Positions 45,801 through 58,563 of a stretch of 64,000 nucleotides of DNA are shown here, in pieces (position 1 is the stretch's first letter; each line of letters starts with the position of its first letter). The position numbers and the translations under genes are program-made. This DNA comes from Bolinopsis microptera (Eukaryota > Ctenophora > Tentaculata > Lobata > Bolinopsidae), in NCBI RefSeq assembly GCF_026151205.1, contig NC_087073.1, positions 7,585,001 through 7,649,000 on the forward strand, read 5' to 3'. The notes beneath the pieces were generated by a model. The model had not been told where the DNA came from. It made no database searches and saw only the letters and a program-made list of their open reading frames with translations.

Positions 45801-48800
45801 TCAGCTGACGCCTCGATACACTGCAGGTCCATCTTGTTCTCGCAGAGTCCTCTCCTCACTTCGCCACACACCATCATTTTAGAGACAGTGCTAAAACCAT
45901 ACTCTTGGATATGGCACCTCACAGCTACTTTATTGAGGTCACTACAGTTAGTTTGGTCCATGTAATTTGAGCAATACGGCTTTACATAGAGCCCAGAACT
46001 AGAATTAGTTCTCTTGAAACCGGACATACCGGTGATGAAGTTGAAACCTTTACTGGTGGTGGCTGTGTGGTGGAACAATAGTGCAGCGCACCGGGTAAAA
46101 TTGAATATGGGTCGGATAAATCTTTCGGTTCTTTTATATTTGGTGCTGGTACAGGAGGGAAAGTTGCTATCAATTGCAGGCTCACAAAACGATTCTTCAC
46201 CTTTGGATAGTCCTGCAATCACACAGCCATGGACTCCATCACAAATTCCTGTGGGTTCCATGTATATGCGATTGTGACACCAAATTCCGTATCTGTAGCC
46301 ATTACATTCACTTTCATCTTCACAGCTTTCCATTTCACATATATTGTTACAGATTGTCGATATGGAATTTTCTTCTTGTTCCACCTTTGGACATCCTATC
46401 TTTCCCAGGTTGGGAATGTTAGAGCAATTTATCTGTCGAGAGCATATCTCTCTAACAGGAAGTGCTTCAAGAAGTCGACCGGCCAGCTTACAAAGGAAGG
46501 ATCCGCAGACAGAAATTTCATCATGGTCAGAAAAAACATTCCAATCAGCATTTGAACCACAAACCTGCAAATACGAAATTGAATTGTAGTCGAGAATGCA
46601 TTCTTGCATTGTAAATACAGTGAAGTAAAGTGAAGTAAAGAGGAATTCTTTAATACGGAGGTGCTTTGTTAAATTCTCATAATGAAATAAAATTATTAGC
46701 TGCACATAAATATATTGACGACACATCTTACAACACTTACCATCATCCTACAACACACATTCTAATTCCCTTGGCATCCTACCATAGGACTGTCATACCC
46801 CAGAGGTAGGCAAAGCATCCACATGCTATCCTTTCGTGGACCACCCAGGCCCAGCCTCTCTTTTAAAAAAAGGAAAAAAAAGTATATTGACCTGAATGGA
46901 AAGCAAAAAATAAAATTCATTACCTGGTAGCCGAATGGGTCATTGCTACAAGTTGCATTAAACAGATTGGACCCCATGAACTGTAATTTATCCACAATCC
47001 AGTACGTCTCATCCGAGTAGGGACACTTGTACACATCAAATCCGTCAAAAATATTAGAGCAGGCAGTTTGTAGAAAACCGTTTGTTTCCTTAATCTTGCA
47101 AGACTGACCTCTCCCTGAAAATGGAGAAGAGGCTAGAGCTGTAGCGAGCTTGAAAAAATTAGCTGCAAAGTGAATTGTCACGATCAAAATATCGTATATA
47201 CAGGGTGGGCCACAAAAGACTACCCATCCTTATCTCTTAAAATTGTAACAGCTCGCTGAGATCTCACTAATTATTTTATTTCAGAATGGAAAAGCGCCAT
47301 AACTTACGTTCTGATTAATATTTTTGCTTCAAATTTTAAGAGAATGTCAATCATAATTAGACACAACTTCGTGCCAAGTTTTGTGTGAGTCTGAGCTTGT
47401 CTGACAAAGTTACCTCCTGAGCGTGCTAGCTTTAATTTCTCACCCAGAACTGTTTACATTGGTTAATAGGAACCACCAAAAAAATCCTGGGTAAAAAAAT
47501 CAAAAAACCACCGGTTTATTTATGTTTTACCAATTCTATTCAGCATGATCCATTGCACATTCCATGCGAGAAGAACGATATAAACAAGCAGGAAGGATCA
47601 TCTGTGATAGTCCTTATCAGTTAAAATATAGAGAGAATGGAATGTGCGATGTATCATGGTGAATAGAATTGGTAAAACGTGAATAAATCGCTGGTTTTTT
47701 TATTTTTTACCCAAATTTTTTTGTGATTTCTTTTAATCAATGTAAACAGTTCTGGGTGAGAAATTCAAGCTAACTCGCTCAGGGGCTAAATTGGTCAAAT
47801 AAGCTCAGTGAAGCTCGCAATCACACAAAACTTGCCACAAAGGTTTAGCTACTTGTTATTAACATTCTGTGAAATTTAGAAGCAAAAATATTTATCAGAA
47901 CATAAGTTATGCCACTTTTTGTTTTTAAAATAATTATCAAGATCTCAGCGAGCTGTTACAATTTTAAGAAATAAGGATGGGTAGTCTTTTGTGGCCCACC
48001 CTGTATATATATGTATATTATGTATATATAATACATATATTGTTAGTCAGCCACAACTGTCAGTAAAACAACGCCTTGACTTCAAATGTCGGTAAAATAT
48101 GCCTTTACAGTCATCCTGATATAAAGACATGTCAAAACATTAATTATGCAATCAATCAAATAAATAGAAATTAAAAATTTAGAAATTAACGTAGCTCAGC
48201 AATTCAAATTACTGGTGGGTGAAAATCCCAAATGAGTGGTAGAGGTGAGAACTAAGATGAGAAGTACGGACTCGTTTAGGGGGAAAAGTACGTACTTGTA
48301 CGCAACTTTGAAAAGTCCGACTCATACAACGTACGATTCAGATAGAAATTTTGGTTTTTGAATTATCATCATCGGGGCCGTTGTAAAATGTAATTGTTAA
48401 TGGCCGATGTTAGAGAAAATATACCGTTCGCGAACAAATTGAACACAGAATTCTTAGGCCAGGCAAGCATTTAAAAGTAAAACAAAAATTCTAAAAAATT
48501 ACTCGACAATTTACTTATTTAAACAGCTTGTTTCTCTTAAAGTTAAAATTTAAGTTAATCGACGATTGGAATATAGAAACACAAGTTTTTGAAAACGCTC
48601 AATATTAGTCCGTAACATGCGATTTAGAACTCTTCCATCGATTTCTAGAAGGAGAACTTTTCAGTAGAATTGAAAAGTACGTACGATACGAGTAAATTGA
48701 GAAGTCCGACTCATTCGTACTTCTCATCTTAGGGTGAGAAAATACAATATGCAGGGAAAAAATATATATATCGTATATATATATATCAGTAGTCAATGAC

Positions 48801-48909
48801 TAGACAGTCATTGTCTATATATCAGTTCTGATTTTATACCTGAAGCAACGATAAATGCAGGAGTGAGAATGATGAATTGCGTCAACGAGATCGTATAACC
48901 TCTGAACAT
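42839..48909 (-). CDS. LDLa-repeat class A GPCR with S-P-S-D-P tail, gene 1
   Basis: Three exons. E1, 48840-48909, is a signal peptide (MFRGYTISLTQFIILTPAFI). E2 is 46924-47114. E3, 42839-46564, is one long exon. The junctions are phase 1 and phase 0 and agree exactly. The protein is about 1,330 residues. Extracellular part: several LDL-receptor class A modules, clearest near 352 (LCDGVEDCGDGSDED), 615 (VCDLVDNCGDSSDELNC) and 645 (KCDGTANCEDWSDEC). Seven membrane segments follow from about 665 to 1025, with CRVF in place of DRY after TM3 and SVINPFIY in TM7. From about 1055 to the end the tail is nearly all S-P-S-D-P. The plan matches LDLa-GPCRs such as mollusc GRL101 and, loosely, relaxin receptors. 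The ligand is unknown. No breaks seen. Confidence 0.88.
42850..43665 (-). repeat. 15-bp coding minisatellite (GPCR tail)
   Basis: About 54 units of GATCAGAAGGAGAGG (plus strand), reading S-P-S-D-P on the minus strand. Units are multiples of 15 bp, so the frame is kept. Other frames are also open, which creates false I/R-rich and L/P-rich proteins. Confidence 0.95.
47201..48003. mobile_element. Fully palindromic mariner-type MITE in GPCR intron 1
   Basis: 803 bp, essentially one long inverted repeat with ends CAGGGTGGGCCACAAAAGAC and a flanking TA on each side. Arms of about 380 bp meet near 47575-47625. There is no coding capacity. The same intron of copy 2 (54626-54753) lacks it, so it inserted after the gene duplicated. 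The ends fit Tc1/mariner elements. Confidence 0.88.
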
Positions 48910-49234
48910 GGCTACTTTGTTGCTGACATAAATCTGTTAATAAGGAATTAATTCGAAGGACGATTGCCTTTTTATTTTTGTTACAAACTAGATAACCAGG
49001 CAACCAACCAAAAGTGGAACTAAATCGTGTTTTTTTTATTATGATTCATAAATACAACATCAATTTTATAATTATAGATGTATTGTGTCTTCAAAATTTA
49101 GTATAGAAGTATCCCAAAATTAAATATCAGACTGTTCACATTCACACATTTTCTCGCATAACTCACATTGGCCATTGCCTTGACATGGTTAACTGCCTTC
49201 CTTGTGTTGTTGGTTAATCTGAATAATATTAGCA
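48910..49234. other. 5' flank of GPCR gene 1
   Basis: Presumed promoter and 5' untranslated region. Nearly the same sequence stands before copy 2 (54824-55150). No TATA box or other motif stands out. Confidence 0.4.
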
Positions 49235-49945
49235 TGAACCCGTGTTCCTCTAAAGTGGTGTCAAAAGACATTAAGACATTAGAATATGTTATTTATTTAA
49301 TTTGTGATTTCCATTTTTCGGAACCTAAATTATTTATTCCTTAGACAATTTTTTCTTTCTTTATACTGGTCAAAAGCCAATAAAAGCATTCGACCCAGCC
49401 AAAAAAGTTTCAAAATTATGTCTCTTACGCTTACAGCTGAAGACGATTTACACAAGTATTTTGAAAGCTCCTGCTAATAAAATCCGTTCGTATCAATTAT
49501 ATGTTTTAAATATCCCCCTCAGATGTCTCTTACGGTTTTCGAGGAAAGTCTTGTTAAAGTTGAAGTCGTGAAAATCATCTCATTTCAGATACGAAATGTA
49601 TGTACTTAATATATATATATATAATCTTGCTACATAAAAAGCGAGACGATATATATATATGGATCCGTGCCATTTTACTGACACCACGGTATCAACTTTA
49701 ACGCAACTTTCCGCAAAAACCGTAAAAGATTTACAACTGAAACTTTTTTGACTGGGTCAAATGCTTTAATGGCCTTCAAATCAGCATGAAAAAATAAAAA
49801 ATTGGCCAAGGAATAATAATTTTAGTGCCCAAAATTTGGACTCCCAAGTGGTGTCAAAAACGCGAATTAAAAACTATTTAGGTAATAAATATTTCAGTCT
49901 CTCGAGTCTTGACACCACTTTCGGGTTAGACGGGTTCCTGCTAGT
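49235..49945. mobile_element. Inverted-repeat element with CTAGCAGGAACCCGTCT ends
   Basis: Left arm 49235-49590 and right arm about 49640-49945 are related inverted copies ending in CTAGCAGGAACCCGTCT and AAAGTGGTGTCAAGAC-type sequence. A left arm alone occurs at 55150-55530, an inverted piece of the arm sequence at 26690-26900, and the outermost end at 25545-25590 and 34380-34423. Non-coding. Confidence 0.65.
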
Positions 49946-50548
49946 ATATAATACGGCATTCGGATTACATAAAGATTCACACTATAGTGCATCGATAACT
50001 AAAATTAAAAACTGGCGATTCTTTACAAATTCTCACTTTTCAGTAACTGACTATATAAGGTCAACCAATCAAATATACAGGGGGCCATAGATCAATCAAA
50101 TATTAAATAAGATGTTCTGCACGCGCGATTGAAATATGGATCATTCAAACAAAAAACAAACAAAGTTGAGTCCCCAACGGTCATTTTATTTTTATGCAAC
50201 CATTTAAAAAGTTAAAAAGTTGTCCTTTCTTTGTATGATATATAAAGTTAAAATATATCATTTAAAAGGATCAGCGATGCTGAATGCTCTGCCATACACA
50301 TTCATTTTTTTTGTCTGATATTCTATCCTGTCCCCTATGACTATAACTGATGCTTCTCCGGCCACACAGAATACAAATATTCTCTTTTAAGTAGGCAAAG
50401 GATTTAAGTAAAGTATATTAAAATATATCATTAAAGGTAGTTGAAATCATATTCCCACCAATGCAAATTTCTGATGAATCCGTGTATGCAACAAAGGGAA
50501 AATGCTCTTTTCAAATTATTACATGAAAAATAATTTAAAGAATTGCAA
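49946..50548. repeat. Shared 3' flank of GPCR copies
   Basis: About 0.55 kb (AGATTCACACTATAGTGCATC ... ) repeated at 56120-56770 and, partially, at 63790-64000. It lies 3' of GPCR copies 2 and 3 and so belongs to the duplicated unit. No gene. Confidence 0.85.
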
Positions 50549-53500
50549 CTACGGATCAGATTTAGAGTGATCAGATTTAGAGTGATCAGAAGGATAGGGA
50601 TCAGAAAAAGAGGGATCAGAAGGAAAGAGATCGGAAAGAGAGGGATCAGAAGAAGAAAGATCGGATGGAGAAGGATCGGAAGGATAGGGATCAGAAAGAG
50701 AGGGATCAAAAGGAGAGAGATTGGAAAGAGAGAGATCGGAAAGAGAGGGATCGGAAGAAGAAAGATCGGATGGAGAAAGATCGAAAGGAGAGGGATCGGT
50801 AGGAGAAAGATCAGAAGATGAAAGATCAGAAGGAGAGATATCGGAAAGAGAGGGATCGGAAGAAGAAGGATCGGAGGGAATAGGATCAGAAGGAGAGGGA
50901 TTGGAAGGAGAGATATAATAATGAGAGAGATCAGAAGGAGAGAGATCAGAAGGAGAGGGATCAGAGGAAGAGGGATCAGAGGGAGAAGGATCAGAGGGAG
51001 AGGGATCGGAAGGAGAAAGATCGGAAGGAGAGGGATCGGAAGGAGAAGGATCCGAGGGAGAGGGATCGGAAAGAGAGGGATCAGAACAAGAGGGATCGGA
51101 AGGAGAAGGAACCGAGGGAGAGGACTCGGAAGGAGAGGGATCAGAAGAAGAGGGATCAGAAGGAGAAGGATCAGAAGGAGAGGGATTGGGAGGAGAGGGA
51201 TCAGAAGGAGAGGGATCGGAATAAAAGGGATTGGAAGGAGAGGGATCGGAATAAGACGGATCGGAAGGAGAAGGATCAGAAGGAGAGGGATCGGAAGGAG
51301 ACGGATCAGAAAGAGGGGTAGAAGGATCCAATGGATCAAGGGGAATGCAATCGATGGGATTGGGAAGAATTTCGGCAACTTTATAAAATATTCTAGCTGG
51401 GTTAAATATAACCATACATTTGTTTAAAAAGGTGCTGTATATAAAAGGATTGATAACTGAGTTTATTGGAAGTATGACAATAGAAAAGAGGCTGTACTGC
51501 GCTGAAGCGTCAATAACACCGAAGTAGTGAAGACCACTCACAATAACGAATGGTATCCAGCAAACAAAGTTTGTACTGATGATAGCAGCTATCTTTCGTT
51601 GTAGTTTTTGGTTCCTCCTTCGGACCATTTTGGACGTTGGGGTCTTTCCCTTTGTCAGAATGCCGGAATCTTAATTGTTTTGGCGTTTATAAAGATATAC
51701 GAAATAGCAACCATGGCAAAACAAAGAATGTTAATTGATAAAATTGTCAAACTGAACCGTCTCTGAGGATCATTCTGGTGAACAAAATATTTGAAGAGAC
51801 ACACTCCATCGTTACCATAAAAATCAACCCTTCCTACTTTTCCATCCAAATTGCCATAATCATTTGAAAACATAGTCCTCATAAGACTCAAGATAAGTGA
51901 CCACTTCAATGGCTGCCTCTTTGCCCTGCCAAAGTATCGCTGGATCACATCAAAATGCCTATCCTTTCCAGCTTGTTCGATAAATAGCTTCATGTCAGTA
52001 TCGTAGGTCAATCCATTTACAAATAAGTCTTCGAAATATGGAAGCAAGGGTGCAAGGGCAATTAATGAGGTCACAATAATCACAGGAAATATCATCACCA
52101 CAAACTGAACGAGAATTTTTGTAAAGCTCAATCTCAATCCAGAATTTGATCTCACCATACTGTTTTGAATTCCAAAAACTCGACAGATACTGAGAATGGC
52201 TAACGAAACAACAGAGATCTGACTTCCAATCGTGCTAATTACCCCCAAAGCTGAACAATATTTACTACTCAGCCATTTCAACTGCCTTTCGCAGAAGTTT
52301 GCACCATATGTATAGTCAACAATTGCTAATGAAAATAGATACTGTCCGGTTAGGAAGTCTCCAATACTAATAACCATAATCATTATCTTGTTTGCCAGCA
52401 TTGTGCGAGATTTGCATTTCTTCAAATCCGCCCCATTTTCAATCATAATAACGATATTATTGTCGCAAGGAAACCAATTCCAAAAGCGGCAATTTTTTGA
52501 GCTAATCCATTTATCACCTGCTTACCACACTCTTCATTACACTCATCCGACCAATCTTCGCAGTTTGCGGTGCCGTCACATTTTTGGGTGATGGGAATAA
52601 ACGCACCACCACATTCGAAATGGTTTCCACAGTTCAGTTCATCTGAACTATCCCCGCAATTGTCAACCAGGTCACAGACTTTAGAATACTCCACACACAG
52701 ATTGTTGGTGCAAGGGAAGTAATCATTGGTGTATTTTCCTGATTTTTACTGACAAAAGTGAGGTGATTGTTATTGACCAATGTGTAGACTCTGTCCTTAA
52801 ACTGGTCTTTGCAATCATTGTACTTAATTGAACTTGTGATAGGGCATTTTGTTGAATGCAGACACTTCCCAAGACAGCTCAAATAGAGGTAAACTTCTCC
52901 ATACAGATGGTTACAATTATACAGCATATCTGGATATATTACTTGCATCCTGCTGTAGACTCCATAGATAGTTTCATTAAAAACGTTAAACTCATCAGAT
53001 ATGCAAGAACTTTGCTGGTGCTCAACGTCATGCAGGCCTTTGACGCAATAAGAAATAATTTTAAAAGTCTCAGCCGTATTAACCGTTGTAGAGACTCTTG
53101 CTTTGCCTCTACTCATTTCACATACGTTATTTTCATTTCCGCATGTCTCGAGGCCATCACATAGATCAGGCAGCTCAATGAATCCAACACTTTCGTATGA
53201 GCGGCATAAAAACACGTCTTGACAGTCTGGATTCTTTTTTGTGGCAAAACGTGTTGTTGCATGGAAACCACATGTAGGCCAATAAGTAGAATTTTCATCG
53301 AGACCGCCAAGACAGTCTTCAAGACCGTCGCCAAGCCATGATTTAGGAATACTTAAAGCTCCTTCATGTCTGTAGTTCCTATAGCATCTCTCCTCAGTCA
53401 TTGAGAGACACTCTGCCATGTCTTCGTCACTTCCATCCCCGCAGTCCTCCACTCCATCACATAGCTGGTGTTTGTGGCAGGTGCAGTCAGCTGACGCCTC

Positions 53501-54823
53501 GGTACATTGCAGGTCCATCTTGTTTTCGCAGAGTCCTCTCCTCACTTCGCCACACACCATCATCTTAGAGACAGTGCTAAAACCATACTCTTGGATATGG
53601 CACCTCACAGCTACTTTATTGAGGTCACTGCAGTTAGTTTGGTCAATGTAATTTGAGCAATACGGCTTTACATAGAGCCCAGAACTAGAATTAGTTCTCT
53701 TGAAACCGAACATACCAGTGATGAACTTGAAACCCATACCGGTAGTGGCTGTGTGGTGGAACAATAGTGCAGCGCACCGGGTAAAATTGAATATGGGTCG
53801 GATAAATCTTTCGGTTGTCATATATTTGGTGCTGGTACAGGAGGGAAATTTGCTATCAATTGCAGGCTCACAAATCGATTCTTCACCTTTGGATAGTCCT
53901 GCAATCACACAGTCATGGACTCCATCACAAATTCCTGTGGGTTCCATGTATATGCGATTGTGACAATAAAGTCCGTATCTGTAGCCATTACATTCACTTT
54001 CATCTTCACAGCTTTCCATTTCACATATATTGTTACAGATTGTCGATATGGAATTTTCTTCTTGTTCCACCTCTGGACATCCTATCTTTCCCAGGTCGGG
54101 AATATTAGAGCAATTTATCTGTCGAGAGCATATCTCTCTAACAGGAAGTGCTTCATGAAGTTGACCCCGCTTACAAAGGAAGGATCCGCAGACAGAAATT
54201 TCATCATGGTCAGAAAAAACATTCCAATCAGCATTTGAACCACAAACCTGCAAATACGAAATTGAATTGTAGTCGAGAATGCATTCTTACATTGTAAATA
54301 CAGTGAAGTAAAGTGAAGTAAAGAGGAATTCTTTAATACAGAGGTGCTTTGTTAAATTCTCATAATGAAATAAAATTATTAGGTGCACATAAGTATATTG
54401 ACCTGAATGGAAAGCAAAAAATAAAATTCATTACCTGGTAGCCAAATGGGTCATTGCTACAAGTTGCATTGAACAGATTGGACGCCATGAAATGTAGTTT
54501 TTCCGCAATCCAGTACGTCTCATCCGAGTAGGGACACTTGTACACATCAAATCCATCAAGAATATTAGAGCAGGCAGTTTGTAGAAATCCGTTTGTTTCC
54601 TTAATCTTGCAAGACTGACCTCTCCCTGAAAATGGAGAAGAGGCTAGAGCTGTAGCGAGCTTGGAAAAATTAGCTGGCTTAATGCTGCAAAGTGAATTGT
54701 CACGATCAAAATATCGTATATATATATATTATATATCAGTTCTGATTTTGTACCTGAATCAACGATAAATGCAGGAGTGAGAATGATGAATTGCATCAAC
54801 GAGATCGTATAGCCTTTGAACAT
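50549..54823 (-). pseudogene. LDLa-GPCR copy 2, three frameshifts
   Basis: E1 54754-54823 (signal peptide MFKGYTISLMQF), E2 54435-54625 and E3 50549-54247 keep all splice sites and nearly the same sequence as gene 1. Within E3 the frame breaks three times relative to gene 1: one T lost near 52745, four bases lost near 52456, and one T lost near 51671. The breaks fall in the last LDLa region, in TM1 and between TM5 and TM6. The tail of S-P-S-D-P repeats (50580-51320) is still open. Either this is a young pseudogene, or the two homopolymer losses are assembly errors; the four-base loss is harder to excuse. Confidence 0.85.
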
Positions 54824-55149
54824 GGCTACTTTGTTGTTGACATACATCTGTTAATAAGGAATTAATTCGAAGGACGATTGCCTTTTTATTTTTGTTACAA
54901 ACTATATAACCAGGCAACCAACCAAACGTAGAACTAAATCGTGTTTTTTTTACTATGATTTATAAATACAACATCAATTATATAATTAATTATATAATTA
55001 TAGATGTATTGTGTCTTCTAAATTTACTATAGAAGTATCCCAAAATGAAATGTCAGACTGTTCACATTCACACTTTTTCATGCATAACTCACATTGGCCA
55101 TTGCTTTGACATGGTTAACTGCCTTCCTTGTGTTGTTGGTTAATCTGAA

Positions 55150-55716
55150 TAATACTAGCATGAACCCGTTTTCCTCTTAAGACATTAGATCATGTTATTT
55201 ATTTAATTTGTGTTTTTGAGACCAACTTGAAGTCCATTTTTCGGAACCTAAATTATTAATTTGTTTGTTTGTTTGTTTTTAGAACCCGTCCCCAATCTCG
55301 TATCGGAAAATTACTAAACTCAGGTCTGAGTGTAAATACGGGTGGTACCTGCAAGAGTGTTCATTAAGCATTAAATTATTTATTCCTTGGCTAATTTTTT
55401 CTTTCTTTATACTGGCCAAAAGCCAACAAAAGCATTCGACCCAGCCAAAAAAGTTTCAAAATTATGTCTCTTACGGTTTTCGAGGAAAGTCTTGTTAAAG
55501 TTGAAGTCGTGGTGTCAGTAAAATGGTAACAGATATATAATCTTAAATTTGATCCTTCGAACAGCTGTTGAGCAATGAAACGCAAACATAATCTTATCAA
55601 AATGAATATATTTCTTTTATCTTCAGCATTTAATCAGTCACATAATCTCAAATTATTTGTTATATAGTAGTGTTGAAAGTATTAAAACTCAATATAAACA
55701 GATATATACAGATATA
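55150..55716. repeat. Repeat arm and spacer 5' of GPCR copy 2
   Basis: 55150-55530 is a left arm of the element at 49235-49945, interrupted near 55255-55370 by GTTTGTTTGTTTGTTT and an unrelated insertion. The rest is AT-rich with a GATATATACA repeat before the next element. No gene. Confidence 0.6.
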
Positions 55717-56639
55717 TACAGGGTGGCCCAAAAGTGACTACCCACACGCAACCTCTTAATAACTCACGTAATTCGTCTCCAAATTGCACCAAAATTTCAG
55801 AGATTATAGATATGGGTCAAACTTAGATTTACTGAAAGTTTCGTAAACCACGCCCAATTACAGTGGGCGTGGCGTGACACTCCCTCTTTTTCACTATTAT
55901 CTTCATAAAATGAGAACGCTTTAAGCTAAGAACTCAAAATTGTTTGCACACATTTGGCTTGCTGATTTAAACCTTTTCGAAAGTTTCAAGTTCATTGCTC
56001 AAAATTTGGCTGAGTAATGACCATTTCAAAATCCATCGGATACGAGATCCGAGCACTAAGTCAGTGATAAATAACGTCTCGCTTTGTATATAGTAGATGA
56101 GCGGGATAAAATAATCATCTCATTTCAGATACGAAATGTATGTACTTAATACGGCATACGTGATACGGATTACATAAACTTAAAGATTCACACTATAGTC
56201 AATAGTGCATCGATAACTAAAATTAAAAACTGGTGAATCTTTACAGATTCTCACTTTTCAGTAACTGACTATATAAGGTCAACCAATCAAATATACAGGC
56301 CACAGGGGGCCATAAATCAATCAAATATTAAATAAAATGTTCTGCTCGCGATTGAAATATGGATCATTCAAACAAAAACAAACAAAGTTGAGTCTCCAAC
56401 GGTCATTTTATTTTTATGCAACCATTTAAAAAGTTAAAAAGTTTTCCTTTCTTTGTATGATATATAAAGTTAAATATATCATTTAAAAGGTTCAGCAATG
56501 CTGAATGCTCTGCCATACACATTAATTTTATATTTTTTTGTCTGATAATATATCCTGTCCCCTATGACTAACAGATGCTTCTCCGGCCACACAGAATACA
56601 AATATTCTCTTTTAAGTAGGCAAAGGATTTAAGTAAAGT

Positions 56640-56940
56640 ATATTAAAATATATCATTAAAGGAAGTTGAAATCATATTCCCACCGATGCAAATTTCTGAT
56701 GAATCCGTGTATGCAACAAAAGGAAAATGCTCTCTTCAAGTTATTACATGAAAAATAATTTAAAGAATTGCAACTACGGATCAGATTTAGAGTTATCAGA
56801 TTTAAAGTGATCAGAAGGATAGGGATCAGAAAGAAAGGGATCAGAAGGAAAGAGATCGGAAAGAAAAAGATCGGAAGAAGAAGGATCGGAGGGAGAAGGA
56901 TCGGAAGGATAAGGATTAGAAAGAGAGGGATCAAAATTCA
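56640..56940 (-). pseudogene. LDLa-GPCR copy 3, tail fragment
   Basis: Only the final part of the S-P-S-D-P tail (56775-56935, 15-bp units) and the following 3' sequence are present, truncated at the inner edge of a transposon arm. No receptor domain remains. Confidence 0.85.
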
Positions 56941-57243
56941 CATTAACCAAGTGACGAGATCACTGACTGAGTGCTCGGATCACGTATCCGATGGATTTTG
57001 AAATGGTCATAACTCAACCAAATTTTGAGCAACGAACTTGAAACTTTCGGAAAGGTTTAAAATTAGCAAGCCAAATGAGTGCAAACAATTTTGAGTTCGT
57101 AGATTAAAGCGTTCTCATTTTATGAAGACAATAGTGAAAAAGAGGGAGTGTTACGCCACGCCCACTGTAATTGGGCGCGGCGTGGCTTACGAAACTTTCA
57201 GGAAATCTAAGTTTGACCCATATCTATAGTCTCTGAAATTTTG

Positions 57244-57352
57244 TTACCAGTACCTAGTGGGGCCGACCTCAGGCTATTATGTTCATAAACATAACATTAA
57301 CAGAATAGAGATTCGGCGGAATTCAAATGACAGGCTGAGCACGGCCCAGTAA
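57244..57352 (-). mobile_element. Ultra-short MITE, family A (inverted, complete)
   Basis: A 109-bp element with TTAC/GTAA ends inside the right mariner-like arm, flanked by the 8-bp direct repeat AAATTTTG. The left arm (near 55785-55800) provides the exact empty site. Confidence 0.88.
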
Positions 57353-57401
57353 AAATTTTGGTGCAATTTGGAAACGAATTACGTAAGTTATTATAGAGGT
57401 T

Positions 57402-57905
57402 ATTTGACCAAAACCCATAATCATGGGTAGAGTGGACCGCTACCAGTGTCTCTCTTTCCCCAACAAAAGGAAATGATATTAATTTGATTGGCCGTTCTCA
57501 AATGCAAAATGATACCGAGAGTGAAATCGGTCGCTCGCTTTTCCCATTCATTCACGGCTTACGAATTGTAATAAGTTTCGATTGATTACATCAATCAAAT
57601 GCTGTAAAAATCTCTTTGGGTTGCGTTCGGGTCGATACCTAGTATTTCGGGGTAAGGGTGGTAGTTATTACTTATTGAATTAGCTGAAGTTTATTGAATC
57701 TTTATTGCCGAGTACATCTGCCTTTGGGTAGTTCTTCTTTATCTATTACAATTGTAAATGAATGGGAAAAGCGAGCGACCGATTTCATTCTCGGTATCAT
57801 TTTGCATTTGAGAACGGTCAATCAAATTAATATCATTTCCTTTTGTTGGGGAAAGAGAGACACTGGTAGCGGTCCACTCTACCCATGATTATGGGTTTTG
57901 GTCAA
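57402..57905. mobile_element. Palindromic MITE, copy 2
   Basis: Near-identical to 14268-14787: inverted arms of about 150 bp starting TTTGACCAAAACCCATAATC around the same core. It lies at the start of the second composite repeat. Confidence 0.88.
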
Positions 57906-58251
57906 ATATCATCTCTTTTTGATTATAATCTCAGGGTACTTTATAAAGTCAAAATATAAACCATAAACTGATATCTTCATTAATAAGGAGGAAGTTTCAA
58001 CGATTTCGAAATTTTTCCTTTAAAAACATTTCCTTGTGTTTAGATAAGCATATCAGTCGATCACTGACTGAATATACCACTTAATACTCATTCAAGTTGG
58101 CATTAAATTCATATATAATGACATTAAACTGTCGTGGCAAAGCAGAATTTGTTGGAAATCACGAATGAGCAAAATTTTCACCTTTCGTACGTGCAAACTT
58201 TGAGTGGACGTTGTGTGCGCATCCAATACTGAATACTGAAATTTTTGCATA
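57906..58251. repeat. Composite repeat body, copy 2 (left part)
   Basis: Matches 14788-15120. Interrupted at 58250 by the 3-kb transposon and resumed at 61256. Confidence 0.85.
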
Positions 58252-58563
58252 CCTTAGGTGCAAAAAATTTAATGCCGAAAAATTTCAGCTAAACTCAAAA
58301 CGCGGACGAAATTTTCCGGCATTAAATTTTTCGTCGACGAAATTTTTTAACGACGAAATATTTGGGACGCCTATTTTTTTGGTATTTTTTGCATCATTAA
58401 ATTTTGAAAGTTAAAATTGAGTACATACGAATTAATTCAACTTCAGTTAATAATCTAATTTTGAATGATTCATATTTCATACAGTATAAGAATTGAAACA
58501 TTTCATACCAAAATGATCATAATATCGTAATACTAATATCATAACATTTCTCGCCATCTAATT

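Noticed and set aside
44947-46589. Several 70-110 codon plus- and minus-strand frames inside the GPCR exon and the same set in copy 2
   Set aside because: Shadows of the receptor coding frame; they lack independent support and are duplicated only because the gene is.
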